The notes under the pieces are model-generated. The model had not been told where the DNA came from. It saw only the letters and a program-made list of their open reading frames with translations, and made no database searches. The translations under genes and the position numbers were made by a program. This document shows, piece after piece, positions 21,001-29,800 of a stretch of 30,819 nt of DNA. The stretch's first letter is position 1; the number at the start of each line of letters is the position of its first letter. Source of the DNA: a virus; the IMG/VR virus record IMGVR_UViG_3300027714_000069, positions 1 to 30,819 of that record. The stretch is one strand, 5' to 3'.

Positions 21001-22635
21001 ATTAGCGTGTCCTGCTTTAATAAGCAAGCCTTCAAACTTAGTTCTATTTTTCATTAAATGACTATAGTTATAAATGCGGGGCAAATACCCTGCTATATAT
21101 CCAAAGCCCTTTTTAACCAAACCAGCATTTTCTAAATCCTTTTGATTTCTGTCAAGTATTTTTCTTATGCCTATATAAATTTCTTTTGTAATCCCGTCTA
21201 TGCCTTCTACATCTTTTACATTATGTATTGTTATTTTTTCATCACGCAACATACGACCAATATTATCGTTCATAGTTTTTGAAAGTTTGTTACCTACAGG
21301 CATAATACCTAACAACTTTCTGTCTGCTGCACGATCTGCCTTTTTAAGAATTACTTTTAGTGATCCTAAGTAGTCTCCCCTAAGCGCTGTTACTCGATCT
21401 CCAAAGCCAAATTCTTTAACACCAGCCTTTTTTTTCTTAAGCACCGAGTACCCAAGATCAGGATTAAGCGTAGTAAGAACTTTTCTTAAGGCCGTAGAGT
21501 TTTCTAACCAAGGAATAAGTTCTGCTGTAGGTTTAGCTATAGTCTTTGCTAGAAAGTTATATAAATTCTTTTCTGCTTTTTCTTTAATAGGGTTTATTGC
21601 TTCCACAGCACTCTTCATTCTGCTAGTTTCTAAAACCTCTTCTCTAGGCTGGTTTCCTTTAACTTCAATTTCATTTTCATTAGTGTGTTTAAATTTCTTT
21701 TTATTTAAATAATTTGACCTTTTAAGAGCACTTGCAGCAGCTAACCCGCCCCCGATTGTTCCACCAAATACACCGCCTAGCGCAGTTACTCCCGCAACAA
21801 CACCTAAGTCTATTTTATCTCTGTTTCCTAAATCAACGTCAATATCCTGTAAAAAATATTCATGTGGGCCTGCCCAAGCAGCACCCTCAATAGCTCCTAT
21901 TTTAGCTCCGCGTTTAGCGCCTTTTTTAATTTTCTTTTTTCTTAAATCTTTTCGCTTTGCTAACTGCTTAGAAGTTAATTTTTTAGCACTTCGACCTTGT
22001 TTTAACTGGCTGGCAGTTAGTTTTTTAAGTCCTGCTTTAGAGGCTGCAGCTAAAGCTCCCCTAGCGGCTACTGAGCCACCTAGTGTAGGTATTGAAAAAA
22101 TACCCGCCAATATGTTTATAGGGTCTGTAAGTACATCTATAGAAAAATCTTTAACAAAATTAAATCTTTCTTTAAAGCCCGACAACTCAGCGTTATCAAA
22201 CTGCTCTCTAAGATACGTGTAATCAGAAGCTTGTTGTTCTGTCCAGCTATTAGTTTTAACGGCCCTAAGTGCTGCAGAGGTTAAGCTGTAGTCAGAGTCT
22301 CTTAAGTATTCAAAGATGTCGTCGTTTTCGCCTACGCTTTCTAAAAACCTATTTGCAATTTTGGCAAACTTAGGAGTATTTTCAAGTTGAGTTAAAGTTT
22401 TTTTACCTCCTGCATTAGGAGTATAGGGCACAGGGGCTGCCGTTTCGTTAGCTTTCTCGGCTTCTATATACGCATTAATAGCCTCTTCATTAGCATCGCT
22501 GCTTTTTGGTTTTTCTATTAGATTAGTATATATATTGTATGCTTTGTTATCAGCATCGTCTAACCGACGACTGCTCCTACTAGTAAGACTTTCTTCTTCT
22601 TCAAGAGAAGTTAAAAATTTTTCTAGTTCAGACAT
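17986..22635 (-). CDS. Giant internal virion (ejection) protein with C-terminal lysozyme-like domain
   Basis: This 1549-residue protein is probably ejected with the DNA to cross the envelope, as T7 gp16 is. The N-terminal third is charged and helical with hydrophobic Gly/Ala segments (LTDPINILAGIFSIPTLGG; VAGVTALGGVFGGTIGGG) that could insert in membranes. The centre is long and helical. Near 1258-1430 lies a GH24-like lysozyme domain: AEGKHGF (Glu 1263, proposed catalytic), YDIGYGHKIT and LQDVSYNVG. The usual catalytic Thr is Asp in YDIGYGH. The tail (about 1465-1515) is an Ala/Glu/Lys repeat helix. In T7 gp16 the murein-cleaving domain is N-terminal, so the order is reversed here. It could also double as the endolysin, since no separate one is seen. 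Confidence 0.8.
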   Translation of the reverse strand: MSELEKFLTSLEEEESLTSRSSRRLDDADNKAYNIYTNLIEKPKSSDANEEAINAYIEAEKANETAAPVPYTPNAGGKKTLTQLENTPKFAKIANRFLESVGENDDIFEYLRDSDYSLTSAALRAVKTNSWTEQQASDYTYLREQFDNAELSGFKERFNFVKDFSIDVLTDPINILAGIFSIPTLGGSVAARGALAAASKAGLKKLTASQLKQGRSAKKLTSKQLAKRKDLRKKKIKKGAKRGAKIGAIEGAAWAGPHEYFLQDIDVDLGNRDKIDLGVVAGVTALGGVFGGTIGGGLAAASALKRSNYLNKKKFKHTNENEIEVKGNQPREEVLETSRMKSAVEAINPIKEKAEKNLYNFLAKTIAKPTAELIPWLENSTALRKVLTTLNPDLGYSVLKKKKAGVKEFGFGDRVTALRGDYLGSLKVILKKADRAADRKLLGIMPVGNKLSKTMNDNIGRMLRDEKITIHNVKDVEGIDGITKEIYIGIRKILDRNQKDLENAGLVKKGFGYIAGYLPRIYNYSHLMKNRTKFEGLLIKAGHANPTKSANKKSGIKTDLATFGVDFRKQARETLGLPEAKLTDVRVTALAKELKAAKIVDDMLENKYKPFEASRSSSSPGYVKTRTLKNLDDNEIAEFLENDVETILQEYFESTSLVIARTEKFGRTAADMELKWIGPIRKELMASSKAAGLDENAARESAEKVIEQTKKIVFHVTGIESPRIKNKAASVTNDAILLSQQLAHLPFVTISSISEPLILFSRAAAGDSPLVARDIASAVTREVGNSLDATIRSIRRMRGQTTKDSDSFVGAARLKLGLKKLDDADWKELYMAGLGMEQGIQARLAGLVGEEMQTSTLKKLSNGFFKLTFLTQWTKAVQLASFTTGKRLIKQRAEALYNHQEGGKLIKLSGEGRFSTKRYYEEQLEDLGVDPKEAIAWYKKSLDNGVYNQTKGEAQSFYNDRLIAGATRFAKEIILDTSTTQANRPLWFSHPAARLLTQFAAYPTVFNNTILKRWANESINNPTQALPKIAMTTVAMTAIAHLGNTLRSGGENYYHYNTGEEKTPLEMAGEGIRRFGGYGPFDYAQRYGRSAESGSGGITSVLKTFAGPFPQDIIDAVAYRRGVGETIAQNVPFYQALPNETRKALRKAGRDFDKGPKEEKVKKEKPKKKEDVYIRYAKSKGGIVYDVPNASVEPDERIDKMTGVPYDEQAGVIMRDEEERGVVSLEDLRLGFNEGGLLSPTDAVEAALDSAIEQHAAMLYVAEGKHGFTKNLGYSPAVSKDAKDKASGKITYDIGYGHKITADEWASGEIHGIPFTSDDGEIYLDEEDVRTIMRTDIRNNLAEARRLGWDDKLKARNTSWDELTTSQQTVLQDVSYNVGASKAASAWNDIFDNLGDTPEERRKFIKNSRRKDAGYNTEGMDNRAAQTAFAAGYIKNVKEAHAMGLTLARTVDGKAYAELTETQKEELARIEAQRKTAEAERKAAEAKRLAEAKRLAEEAEPVAMLPSTQDGVPPSSDTVEPLANAPQFNRANVNQGGLVNVLYKRSQRG
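18145..18180 (-). repeat. 18-bp tandem repeat in the ejection-protein gene
   Basis: Two perfect copies of TTCTGCTAGGCGCTTTGC (18145-18162, 18163-18180) are followed by two diverged copies up to about 18230. On the coding strand they encode AEAKRL-type units (AEAKRLAEAKRLAEEAE) of a charged helical tail. In-frame length (6 codons) suggests expansion by slippage under protein-level tolerance. Confidence 0.8.
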
Positions 22636-24749
22636 TATTTAAATTCCTCTACTTTTTGTAAAGCTTTTTCTCTTGTCAGACCTAATTTTAACAAAGCTGT
22701 ATACCTTTGATACAGAGCAGGACTATTTCTTTGTAGTTCTCTTATAGCGTTGTTTGTAGCTAGGTCTTGTTTTCCTATTTTTAATACCGCAGCAACTTGC
22801 TCATCTTCTGCGATACGCCTTCCAACGTCTTTCGCATCTTCTATAATACGACCTCCAACGTCTTTCCCCCAGTCACGAACCGCTTTATTTGTTTTTTGTT
22901 GAGCGATTGTCTGTTTCGCGCTTCTTTTTAATTCTGAGAAAGCGGGTAAATTATTTATATCCTCATTAGATAAAAAAGCAATGTCTGGATTTAATTTTCG
23001 TATAGCTGTAAGAATATCATCTGTAGGCAAAACAGATTCGTCCGTTACAGTTTCTGAATCTTCTATACTAGTATTCTCTGGGGGTCTCTGAAGTCTTTGC
23101 ATAATCTCTACTTGATCTTTACCATCAGGTGACGGTACAGAAGAAACGTAAAGATTTATAACTGCTTGTTCCTCTTCTGAACTTAGATTATCTTGTCGTG
23201 CTAATTGTATTGTATTTTTAAAATTGCTGTCCCAAACAATTTGTTGTTCTTCTTTTGTGCTGTTGTAGTAAGCTTCATTAGCAACAAACTTTCTAGTATT
23301 TTTATCCATAGAAATAGAACTTGCTCCTGTTTCTACAGCAACCGAGCTTTTGTTATACTCATACTCAGCTTTAAAACTATATCGGTCGTTACCTGTACGG
23401 GCTTTATTTGTAAAACCCTTTCTAGCTACATAAAGTGAAGCAAACTCTACTTGAAACCTAGGCTTCATTATTTCTCTTCCAAACCTTGCAATTTCTTGTT
23501 CATCATCAGAAAATTGTCGGTAAAGACTCGTAGCATACTTAGGATCGTTTTTTATTCTTAATACTATTGCGCCAACATCTTCAGAATATGTTCGTGTTAT
23601 AGCAGGATTGTCTTCTAAAAAATCTAAAAAATCCACATAGTCTTCTTCAATAATAACCTTTTTGCTTGCGCGTTGCTTAGCTACGCTGGATCCGAAATAG
23701 TCATCTGGAGCTATTGACAATCCCCTTACATCCGCGCCAACTTCAGCGTCTTTTATAAATCCTTCCAAACTTTGAAGTATTGGCAAAACAGAATCAACCA
23801 GATCAGCATGCTTTGCCTCAGTAATCTGTACGTTATAGTCTACATTGGATGCGGCTTCAATATTTGCGCTTCTAGCTCCGCTTGTTGCAAAGCCTTTTAA
23901 ATCTAAAGTATTCAGTATCCGGCCAAGTTCTGGATTAGATAAATCTAAATCTTCTAGTTTTTTAAATATATTAATACTGCCTTCATCTTCTGCTTTGCCT
24001 GAAAGCCTTCTAAATACTGCTTTAATGCCTCCAACTATATTGCTTTGCGCTCTATACTTTTCCCGCATTTGTTTATAGCTTGCTGCTTCATATTCAGTTA
24101 ACTCTACCGGCTTTAAATTTACGCCCTTCTCTAAAAGCTCTAGTCTATCAAAGTCACGCTCTTTAAAAAGATTAGGTAGTTCGTTTATAAAATTTTCAAT
24201 TCTTATAACGCCGTTATCGTCTTTAGTAAGCATTTCTTTTGCAACAGTATTAATAGCAGAGTTAAGTTGTTTAGCGTAGGCTGCAGTACCTTGCATATTT
24301 CCAAGCTCTTTTTCTCCATAGACTTCTTTAAAATAAGAATCTATTTGTGGTTTTAAGCGCTCTTTAAAAGTTTCTTTTATTCTGGTGTCGCTTAGTAACT
24401 GTGTTGCCCGTTCTTCCGGCGATAATGTTTGGGTGGTTTTTATAAAATTAGGAGTAATTGTCTGGCTTAAGAATGAAAGATTATTAATTTGCGTGGCTTG
24501 GCCTACATTATTTTTAAGTTCAAACGCTTCTGCATCGGCTAGTTGCTTTTCTCTTGCCTTATAAGCCTCTGAAAATATAGACTGCCCCGCTAGTACTAAA
24601 GCTAACGTTTTGTCAACTTTGTTGCTTCTTTTAGAGCGGTTATAAAGATCTTCTTTTTGTTCTTCTTGTCGTTGTAACAAAGAACCACCAAGCTCTGTAG
24701 CACTCATGTTTTTAGAGTTTTTAATTATATCGCTTATATTAGTAGCCAT
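22635..24749 (-). CDS. Internal virion-type structural protein, 704 aa
   Basis: This 704-residue, highly charged, mostly helical protein has no signal peptide and no clear enzyme motif. The N-terminus (MATNISDIIKNSKNM, LQRQEEQKEDLYNRSKRSNK) is followed by one short hydrophobic stretch (TLALVLAGQSIF). GGAGAG precedes ATG 24749 at about 8 nt, and the stop overlaps the next gene's ATG by 1 nt. Size, composition and location directly before the giant lysozyme-bearing protein correspond to the T7 gp15/gp16 pair, so an internal core or ejection protein is the likely role. This rests on gene order rather than recognisable sequence. Confidence 0.62.
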   Translation of the reverse strand: MATNISDIIKNSKNMSATELGGSLLQRQEEQKEDLYNRSKRSNKVDKTLALVLAGQSIFSEAYKAREKQLADAEAFELKNNVGQATQINNLSFLSQTITPNFIKTTQTLSPEERATQLLSDTRIKETFKERLKPQIDSYFKEVYGEKELGNMQGTAAYAKQLNSAINTVAKEMLTKDDNGVIRIENFINELPNLFKERDFDRLELLEKGVNLKPVELTEYEAASYKQMREKYRAQSNIVGGIKAVFRRLSGKAEDEGSINIFKKLEDLDLSNPELGRILNTLDLKGFATSGARSANIEAASNVDYNVQITEAKHADLVDSVLPILQSLEGFIKDAEVGADVRGLSIAPDDYFGSSVAKQRASKKVIIEEDYVDFLDFLEDNPAITRTYSEDVGAIVLRIKNDPKYATSLYRQFSDDEQEIARFGREIMKPRFQVEFASLYVARKGFTNKARTGNDRYSFKAEYEYNKSSVAVETGASSISMDKNTRKFVANEAYYNSTKEEQQIVWDSNFKNTIQLARQDNLSSEEEQAVINLYVSSVPSPDGKDQVEIMQRLQRPPENTSIEDSETVTDESVLPTDDILTAIRKLNPDIAFLSNEDINNLPAFSELKRSAKQTIAQQKTNKAVRDWGKDVGGRIIEDAKDVGRRIAEDEQVAAVLKIGKQDLATNNAIRELQRNSPALYQRYTALLKLGLTREKALQKVEEFK

Positions 24750-24751
24750 GT

Positions 24752-25447
24752 TTAAACTCTCCGTTTACCGAGTAAACTTTCTTGTGTAGGTTGTAAAGAC
24801 TCTGTTAGTCCGCCCGGACTAGTAGGAGCCTCTGTTGATAATGTAGCGTTTAGTCCGGTTGGACCAGCGGGTCTTTGTTTCTGTAAAATACTTTCTTTTA
24901 CTTTACTTACGTCTAAATCGGCTAACTTCTGTTTCATGCCGGGATCTACAGAGGAAGAACTAACAGTAGGTACAACGGCGTCTTGAAATCTACCCCCGCT
25001 CCCTATAGACTTTTTAGTCTCTGCGCTTACCTTTTTGTTCTGCTCTGCGCTAAACTCATCATCAGGCTCGTTCTCTGCTTCTCCGGGCCTATCGAGAACA
25101 GGGCGTATCCCTACCCTTTCTGCAACAGCTAACAAAATGTACATAGTAGGCTCTATTAACTGTAACATTAAATCAGGATTAAACTGTCCTTTTTCATATC
25201 CAGACATTAAAATTACTTTTGTTATTTCTTCAATAGGCGTTTCGTTTGCCATCAAATCTGTAACTGCAGTTAAGTTTTCGTCTTTTAATACATTTAAAAA
25301 TATTTCTTGTGTAGCCTCTCGTACAGTAGTCTGTTTAGGGGGTTGTTCCCAAGGTCTTTTTTCTTCTGAAGAATTAGTTAAAGATTGGCCCGGAATGGGT
25401 CTTTCAAAAACATGTTGTTCTACAGACGGTATTATTTTATTTTGCAT
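24752..25447 (-). CDS. Hypothetical virion-associated protein, 231 aa
   Basis: This 231-residue protein has a folded-looking central part (TVREATQEIFLNVLKDENLT; GQFNPDLMLQLIEPTMYILL) flanked by Pro/Ser/Gly-rich, low-complexity ends (GPTGLNATLSTEAPTSPGG). There is no signal peptide. It lies between two probable internal virion proteins with GGGGAAAAC upstream of its ATG, and the 704-residue gene starts 2 nt after its stop. A small head- or core-associated protein is plausible. I do not recognise a family. Confidence 0.6.
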   Translation of the reverse strand: MQNKIIPSVEQHVFERPIPGQSLTNSSEEKRPWEQPPKQTTVREATQEIFLNVLKDENLTAVTDLMANETPIEEITKVILMSGYEKGQFNPDLMLQLIEPTMYILLAVAERVGIRPVLDRPGEAENEPDDEFSAEQNKKVSAETKKSIGSGGRFQDAVVPTVSSSSVDPGMKQKLADLDVSKVKESILQKQRPAGPTGLNATLSTEAPTSPGGLTESLQPTQESLLGKRRV

Positions 25448-25456
25448 TGTTTTCCC

Positions 25457-26836
25457 CTACGCATTCATCATAGATTCGTGATACGCATTTACACCATAAT
25501 CAAAATTAGCTAGATTAAAGGTTCCTCGACCTTGCTGGAAATCATTTATGTTATAGAATTGTGCTGTGCTGCCCCCAAATGCTCTAGTATTATCAGCTCT
25601 ATTTAAAGCTAGTATTTCCTTAGACACGTTTTCAGCTATCTCGCTCCTTCTTTCTGCGGCCCTATCTTGTCGATCTTGCTCTTGTTGGGCAGCCTGTTCT
25701 TGTTCTGCTATATATTCTCTTGGGCCAGAAAGTATTTCCTCACCGGCCTCTTTTAATTTTACTCCTTCTTTAAATGTGTCTTTTAACGAATCAAATACTG
25801 AAGATTTTTCTTCTGTAACTCCCTTATAAAAAGCACTTGTGTCAATTTCTGTTTTGCCGCCGATGCCAGCAGTAAAGTCATAGTTTTCTGGTGAAAAATC
25901 TGCTTTTACAAATGGTTGATCGAGGGATGTTTTGCTTGTTATAGATGAACCTTTAGGCAAAAGGTCGCCTTTTCCTGAAAAATCTGTTGGTATAAATTCT
26001 TCGCTAACTAATTGTCCTGCTTCATCAAGGGCATCAACAAGTCCGTCAGTTGCAGTTTCTCCAACATTTCCAGCTAACGTGGTTGTGTTTGCAGTATAAG
26101 TATCTAAACTAGCTTGGCTATCCCAAATAGTTTGTTTTCCAGTTGCTTTGTCTAGTGCTCCTAAAACTTCCTCTCCGGTTATTTCAGGCTTTATACGAGT
26201 ACCATTAGCGTCTTTAAGCACATCTACTGTTCTTGAATTATTTGCTATAAGAAAATTATTACTGTTTGTTGCGGTTGCTACATTTTTAAAGTTAGTTAGT
26301 TGCGTTTCGGTTAGTGCTGAAAGCTCATCTCTGCTTAAGCTACTAAGTAATTTTCCGTCGGCAGTTTTTAAACCTAGCTTTTTATCAAAAATATTAACCT
26401 CTTTAGAGGGATCAATAAATCCTTTGGTTGCGTTGCTTACAAAATCTCTAAAGCCGCTTCCTAGACCTCTAGAGCCTGCCTTCATAAAAGGCTTGCTTAT
26501 TGTATTCAACCCTAGTTCAATACCGTCACTAATTTTGTTAAAAACAGAACCTATTCCTTTCTTAACAAAATCAGCACCTTGTTTAATTCTTAAACCTATA
26601 TCAGCAATAAATTTTCCTACGCTTCCCATTTTTCCAAGAACAGTACTTAAACCTTTCATAAAAAGATTGCCTGCACCTGCAGTAACAAAGCCAACTAAAA
26701 AATTTAAAGCAATAGATCCTAAAGGCCCTAGCTTACCAAATGCTTTAGCAAGTTTGCCAAAACCTTTTTTAAGAGTCTTGCCTATTTTCTTAAAAACCTT
26801 TTTAAAGCCTTTAAATATTTTTTTGAAAAATCCCAT
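25457..26836 (-). CDS. Cationic amphipathic internal virion protein (gp14-like role), 459 aa
   Basis: This 459-residue protein has a remarkable N-terminus: about 37 residues of Lys/Phe/Gly-rich amphipathic helix (MGFFKKIFKGFKKVFKKIGK and continuing KGFGKLAKAFGKLGPLG). Hydrophobic Gly/Ala segments follow (LNFLVGFVTAGAGNLFMKGL), then a polar region and a charged Gln-rich helix (EQEQAAQQEQDRQDRAAERR). Such N-termini recur in short-tailed marine phages upstream of internal core proteins and look membrane-active, like antimicrobial peptides. It could help form the ejection channel in the host envelope, as T7 gp14 does. AGGAATAAAC precedes the ATG. Function is inferred from context and composition. 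Confidence 0.62.
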   Translation of the reverse strand: MGFFKKIFKGFKKVFKKIGKTLKKGFGKLAKAFGKLGPLGSIALNFLVGFVTAGAGNLFMKGLSTVLGKMGSVGKFIADIGLRIKQGADFVKKGIGSVFNKISDGIELGLNTISKPFMKAGSRGLGSGFRDFVSNATKGFIDPSKEVNIFDKKLGLKTADGKLLSSLSRDELSALTETQLTNFKNVATATNSNNFLIANNSRTVDVLKDANGTRIKPEITGEEVLGALDKATGKQTIWDSQASLDTYTANTTTLAGNVGETATDGLVDALDEAGQLVSEEFIPTDFSGKGDLLPKGSSITSKTSLDQPFVKADFSPENYDFTAGIGGKTEIDTSAFYKGVTEEKSSVFDSLKDTFKEGVKLKEAGEEILSGPREYIAEQEQAAQQEQDRQDRAAERRSEIAENVSKEILALNRADNTRAFGGSTAQFYNINDFQQGRGTFNLANFDYGVNAYHESMMNA

Positions 26837-26876
26837 GTTTATTCCTCTGTTTTATCTGTGGAGTAAAAAGTTTTAG

Positions 26877-29800
26877 TTATTCTATATAAAAGCTTTTTAT
26901 TAAGCCCGCTATGCCAGTTAGTGTTGAAGACCAATTAGTGCTTTCTTTAGTAGCTGCACTATCGTTACCTAAAGCAGAAACCATTAACGCAGTTTTACGG
27001 GCCTCTTCATTATCCCACCTTCTAAAATTAAACTCTGCTTGATCTTTAAGTTCTTGCCATAAAAAATTCTGTGCCGCCATAGACATACCATAGGCGTTCT
27101 GAGCATTCTGTTGATTAATTGCATTTTGAGCTGCAGTATCTAGTGTATTGGCCTGTCTACGCCACGCAACATTGCTTTGAGCAATCGCTGATTCATTTTG
27201 AGTATTAAACTTTTCAAGTTGGAAATCTTGAGAAGCGTTAAACTGTGATACCTGTGTTTGCAACTGGGCCTCAAGTTTACTAGCTTCTCGTTCGTTTCCT
27301 ACTCGTCTAGCTTCGGCGGCATTAGCAGAAGAAGTATTAAGCTGCTCCATGCCATTGCGTTGTGCAACATTAAACTGACTCATGTTAGCAGCAAGACTTT
27401 GCATAAACTGATTAGTTTGGTTTTCGCTGGTCGCATTAAACTGTAGAGCAGCGTTTGCACTAGCTTGATCTGATAACAATCTTTGTTGCTCTTGTTGCGA
27501 GTTCATCATATTAGACTGTTGTTCGTTACTAAGATTAGCCATATCCATTGTTAAAAAGTTTTTGGCATTAGTAACAACTAGGTTTTCTCTAGTAGATAAA
27601 TTAGCCATGTCCATTGCAGCCAGCGCTGTAGCATTTTGCAAAATACTTTGTTGCTCTGCACTCATGTTATTGATTTGTACAGTCTGCATAAATTTACTGT
27701 TAGCAAGTTCTACTTGTTGTGCCGTACTGAACTTCGCCATATCCATATTAGCAACCATATTAGCGTTCTGCATGGCTGTCTGTTGGTCAACATTAAGCTG
27801 TGCTATGCCCATTGAGCTAGCTAACTCAGCGTTCTTAATGTTCGTGTTCATTTGAGCATTAAGGTTTGCTAAGGAGCTTTGTTGTGCAGCACTTAAGTTT
27901 TCAGCCCCCGCTTGATTAAGCGCTGAAAGGTTTGCTAATTCCATTTGCTGTGCGTTACTTAGATTTGCAAGATCCATTTGTTGTTTAAATCCAGCGTTCT
28001 TAGACAAGAAATCTGCAGCGCTTTGCATCTCTAGTATTTTTTGTTGGTTCTCTGCATTTTGATTAGCGCCTTCAGCATTGGCTTCTATTTGAAGCTCTGC
28101 CATGCTCATTTGCTGCTCATTGCCTAGCGTTTGCATGTTGGCTTGTTGTTGGTTTTGAGATGTAAGAACAGCCGCTTGTTGTTGATTTTGTAAGTTTTGT
28201 GTTCTTGTTACCTGCGCCTGCTCGGCAGAGGTTAGTACTGCCTGTTGATTAAACTGACTTTGCAGTGTCTTCATCTGCTGAGAATACTGAGCAGTCTGAC
28301 TAGAAGCATCTTGACGATTAGCTAAGTTTTGCAATCGTAGTTGCTGTTCTTGAGTAGATCCTTGTAGATTAGCCTGTTGCTGATTATTTAAATTCTGCGT
28401 TGCTCTAGCTTGCAGGGCTTGTGCGTTGCTCTGCGCCATCGGAAAAGCACTTTGAATAATAGCATTAAAGAGAGAGTCCCGGCCTACTGTAGAGACACTC
28501 AGGCCCCTCTGTGCCATTCCTTGATTAACAGCATCAACTGCTGGTTTAGCCCAAGTAGGTATAGTACCGTTTTCCAGTCCACCCAATAAGGTTTCCATCT
28601 GAGAAGACACTAGAGCCTCGGTAGGCAAAGCAGCAATAGCCGCCTGTACTTCTACAGTTTCACCAGCTAACTGAGCTACCATAGTGGCAGGATCTTCTAC
28701 AACTGCAGCAGCAATGTTTGAAGGAATATTGGCAACTTCTGCTACCATATTTGCAGCAGCGCCTATGGCTGCCGTTCCTGTGACTGCTCTGGATTTAGTG
28801 GCTTGATAGCCTACTATGCCTATAATTTGTGCAGAATCAGCGCTCTGAGCGTTTCCTGTAATTGCCTGTCTTTCGTTTATTTCTGCTTGAGCATTAGCAG
28901 CAACGCCTGCGCCTGTGTTTTTAACTTCAGGAACAAAAGCATTACCAGAAATAATAGCATCTACGTTATCGGCTACTCCAATGGCAGCTTCTGCTTCAGA
29001 TATAAAAGCAGCAGGGCCAGCGGCTGTAAGCTGTCCTTGTATGTCTTGTATTGGGCCTCCGGTAACTGTTCCTTCAGCAGCAGTAACAGAAGTAGTTCCT
29101 GCTTTTGCGGCTTCAAATGTACTGGTAGCAACACCGGGGCCTACAGAGCCTGCTGCTGCAGTACCTGTAGAAACGATTTCGTTACTTGTTGCATTTTGTG
29201 AAACAGCCTTTCTTTCTCCGTTTGGCCCATAGGCCCATTTCATACCATCGGGGGGCATGTCTGCGGGATAATTAAATTCAGGGGGAGCGGTATCACTGTA
29301 ACCTGCAGGCATTGAATCAGCTACACCAGAGGCTACCGCATCCGTTCCTGCTTGCATTTGGAAAGAAGGGTCACTGGGGTCTAAAGTAGTTGAAGTAAGA
29401 GGATTTCCCTTAGAATCTAGTACAGTTTTGGCCTCTGGAATTGTAGGCAAAGAAGTGTTTGAGAAATCTCCCTTAGCTATAGATTCTGCATTTCTACCTG
29501 TTTCAAGCGCTCGAAGATTTTTTTCAGCCGTCATATTGTCTAGCGTGGCTGTGTTTTGTTCTGTAGTTGTTTGCCCCCTAATCCATCTAGTTCCGTCAAA
29601 AGTATAGGGAACACCGTTAGAATGTGTTAGTTTTTGTCCAACAACAAACCCACTCGTATCGAGAGCAGTAGTCCTTGAAGGCTCTCCGGGTTTTTCGCTT
29701 TTCCCTCTAGTAACTAGATTACCAGTGGCGTCTATCTCCATGTCGCTTTTCCAAACAAGATCCGGTATTTCTACTGAAGGTGGTACTACTGGTGTTTCTA

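Noticed and set aside
25035-25481. 148-aa open frame on the + strand opposite the 231-aa gene
   Set aside because: It lies wholly antisense to a well supported late gene with good ribosome site and operon spacing, and shows no recognisable motif.
26148-26876. 242-aa hydrophobic open frame on the + strand
   Set aside because: It is the antisense image of the Lys/Gly/Ala-rich 459-aa gene; the long open frame follows from the codon composition of the true gene, and there is no ribosome site or family match.
28803-29232. Two overlapping Cys/Ser- or Ala/Val-rich + strand open frames (132 and 105 aa)
   Set aside because: Both are antisense to the low-complexity Ala/Thr/Gly part of the 1085-aa protein, which creates spurious open frames.
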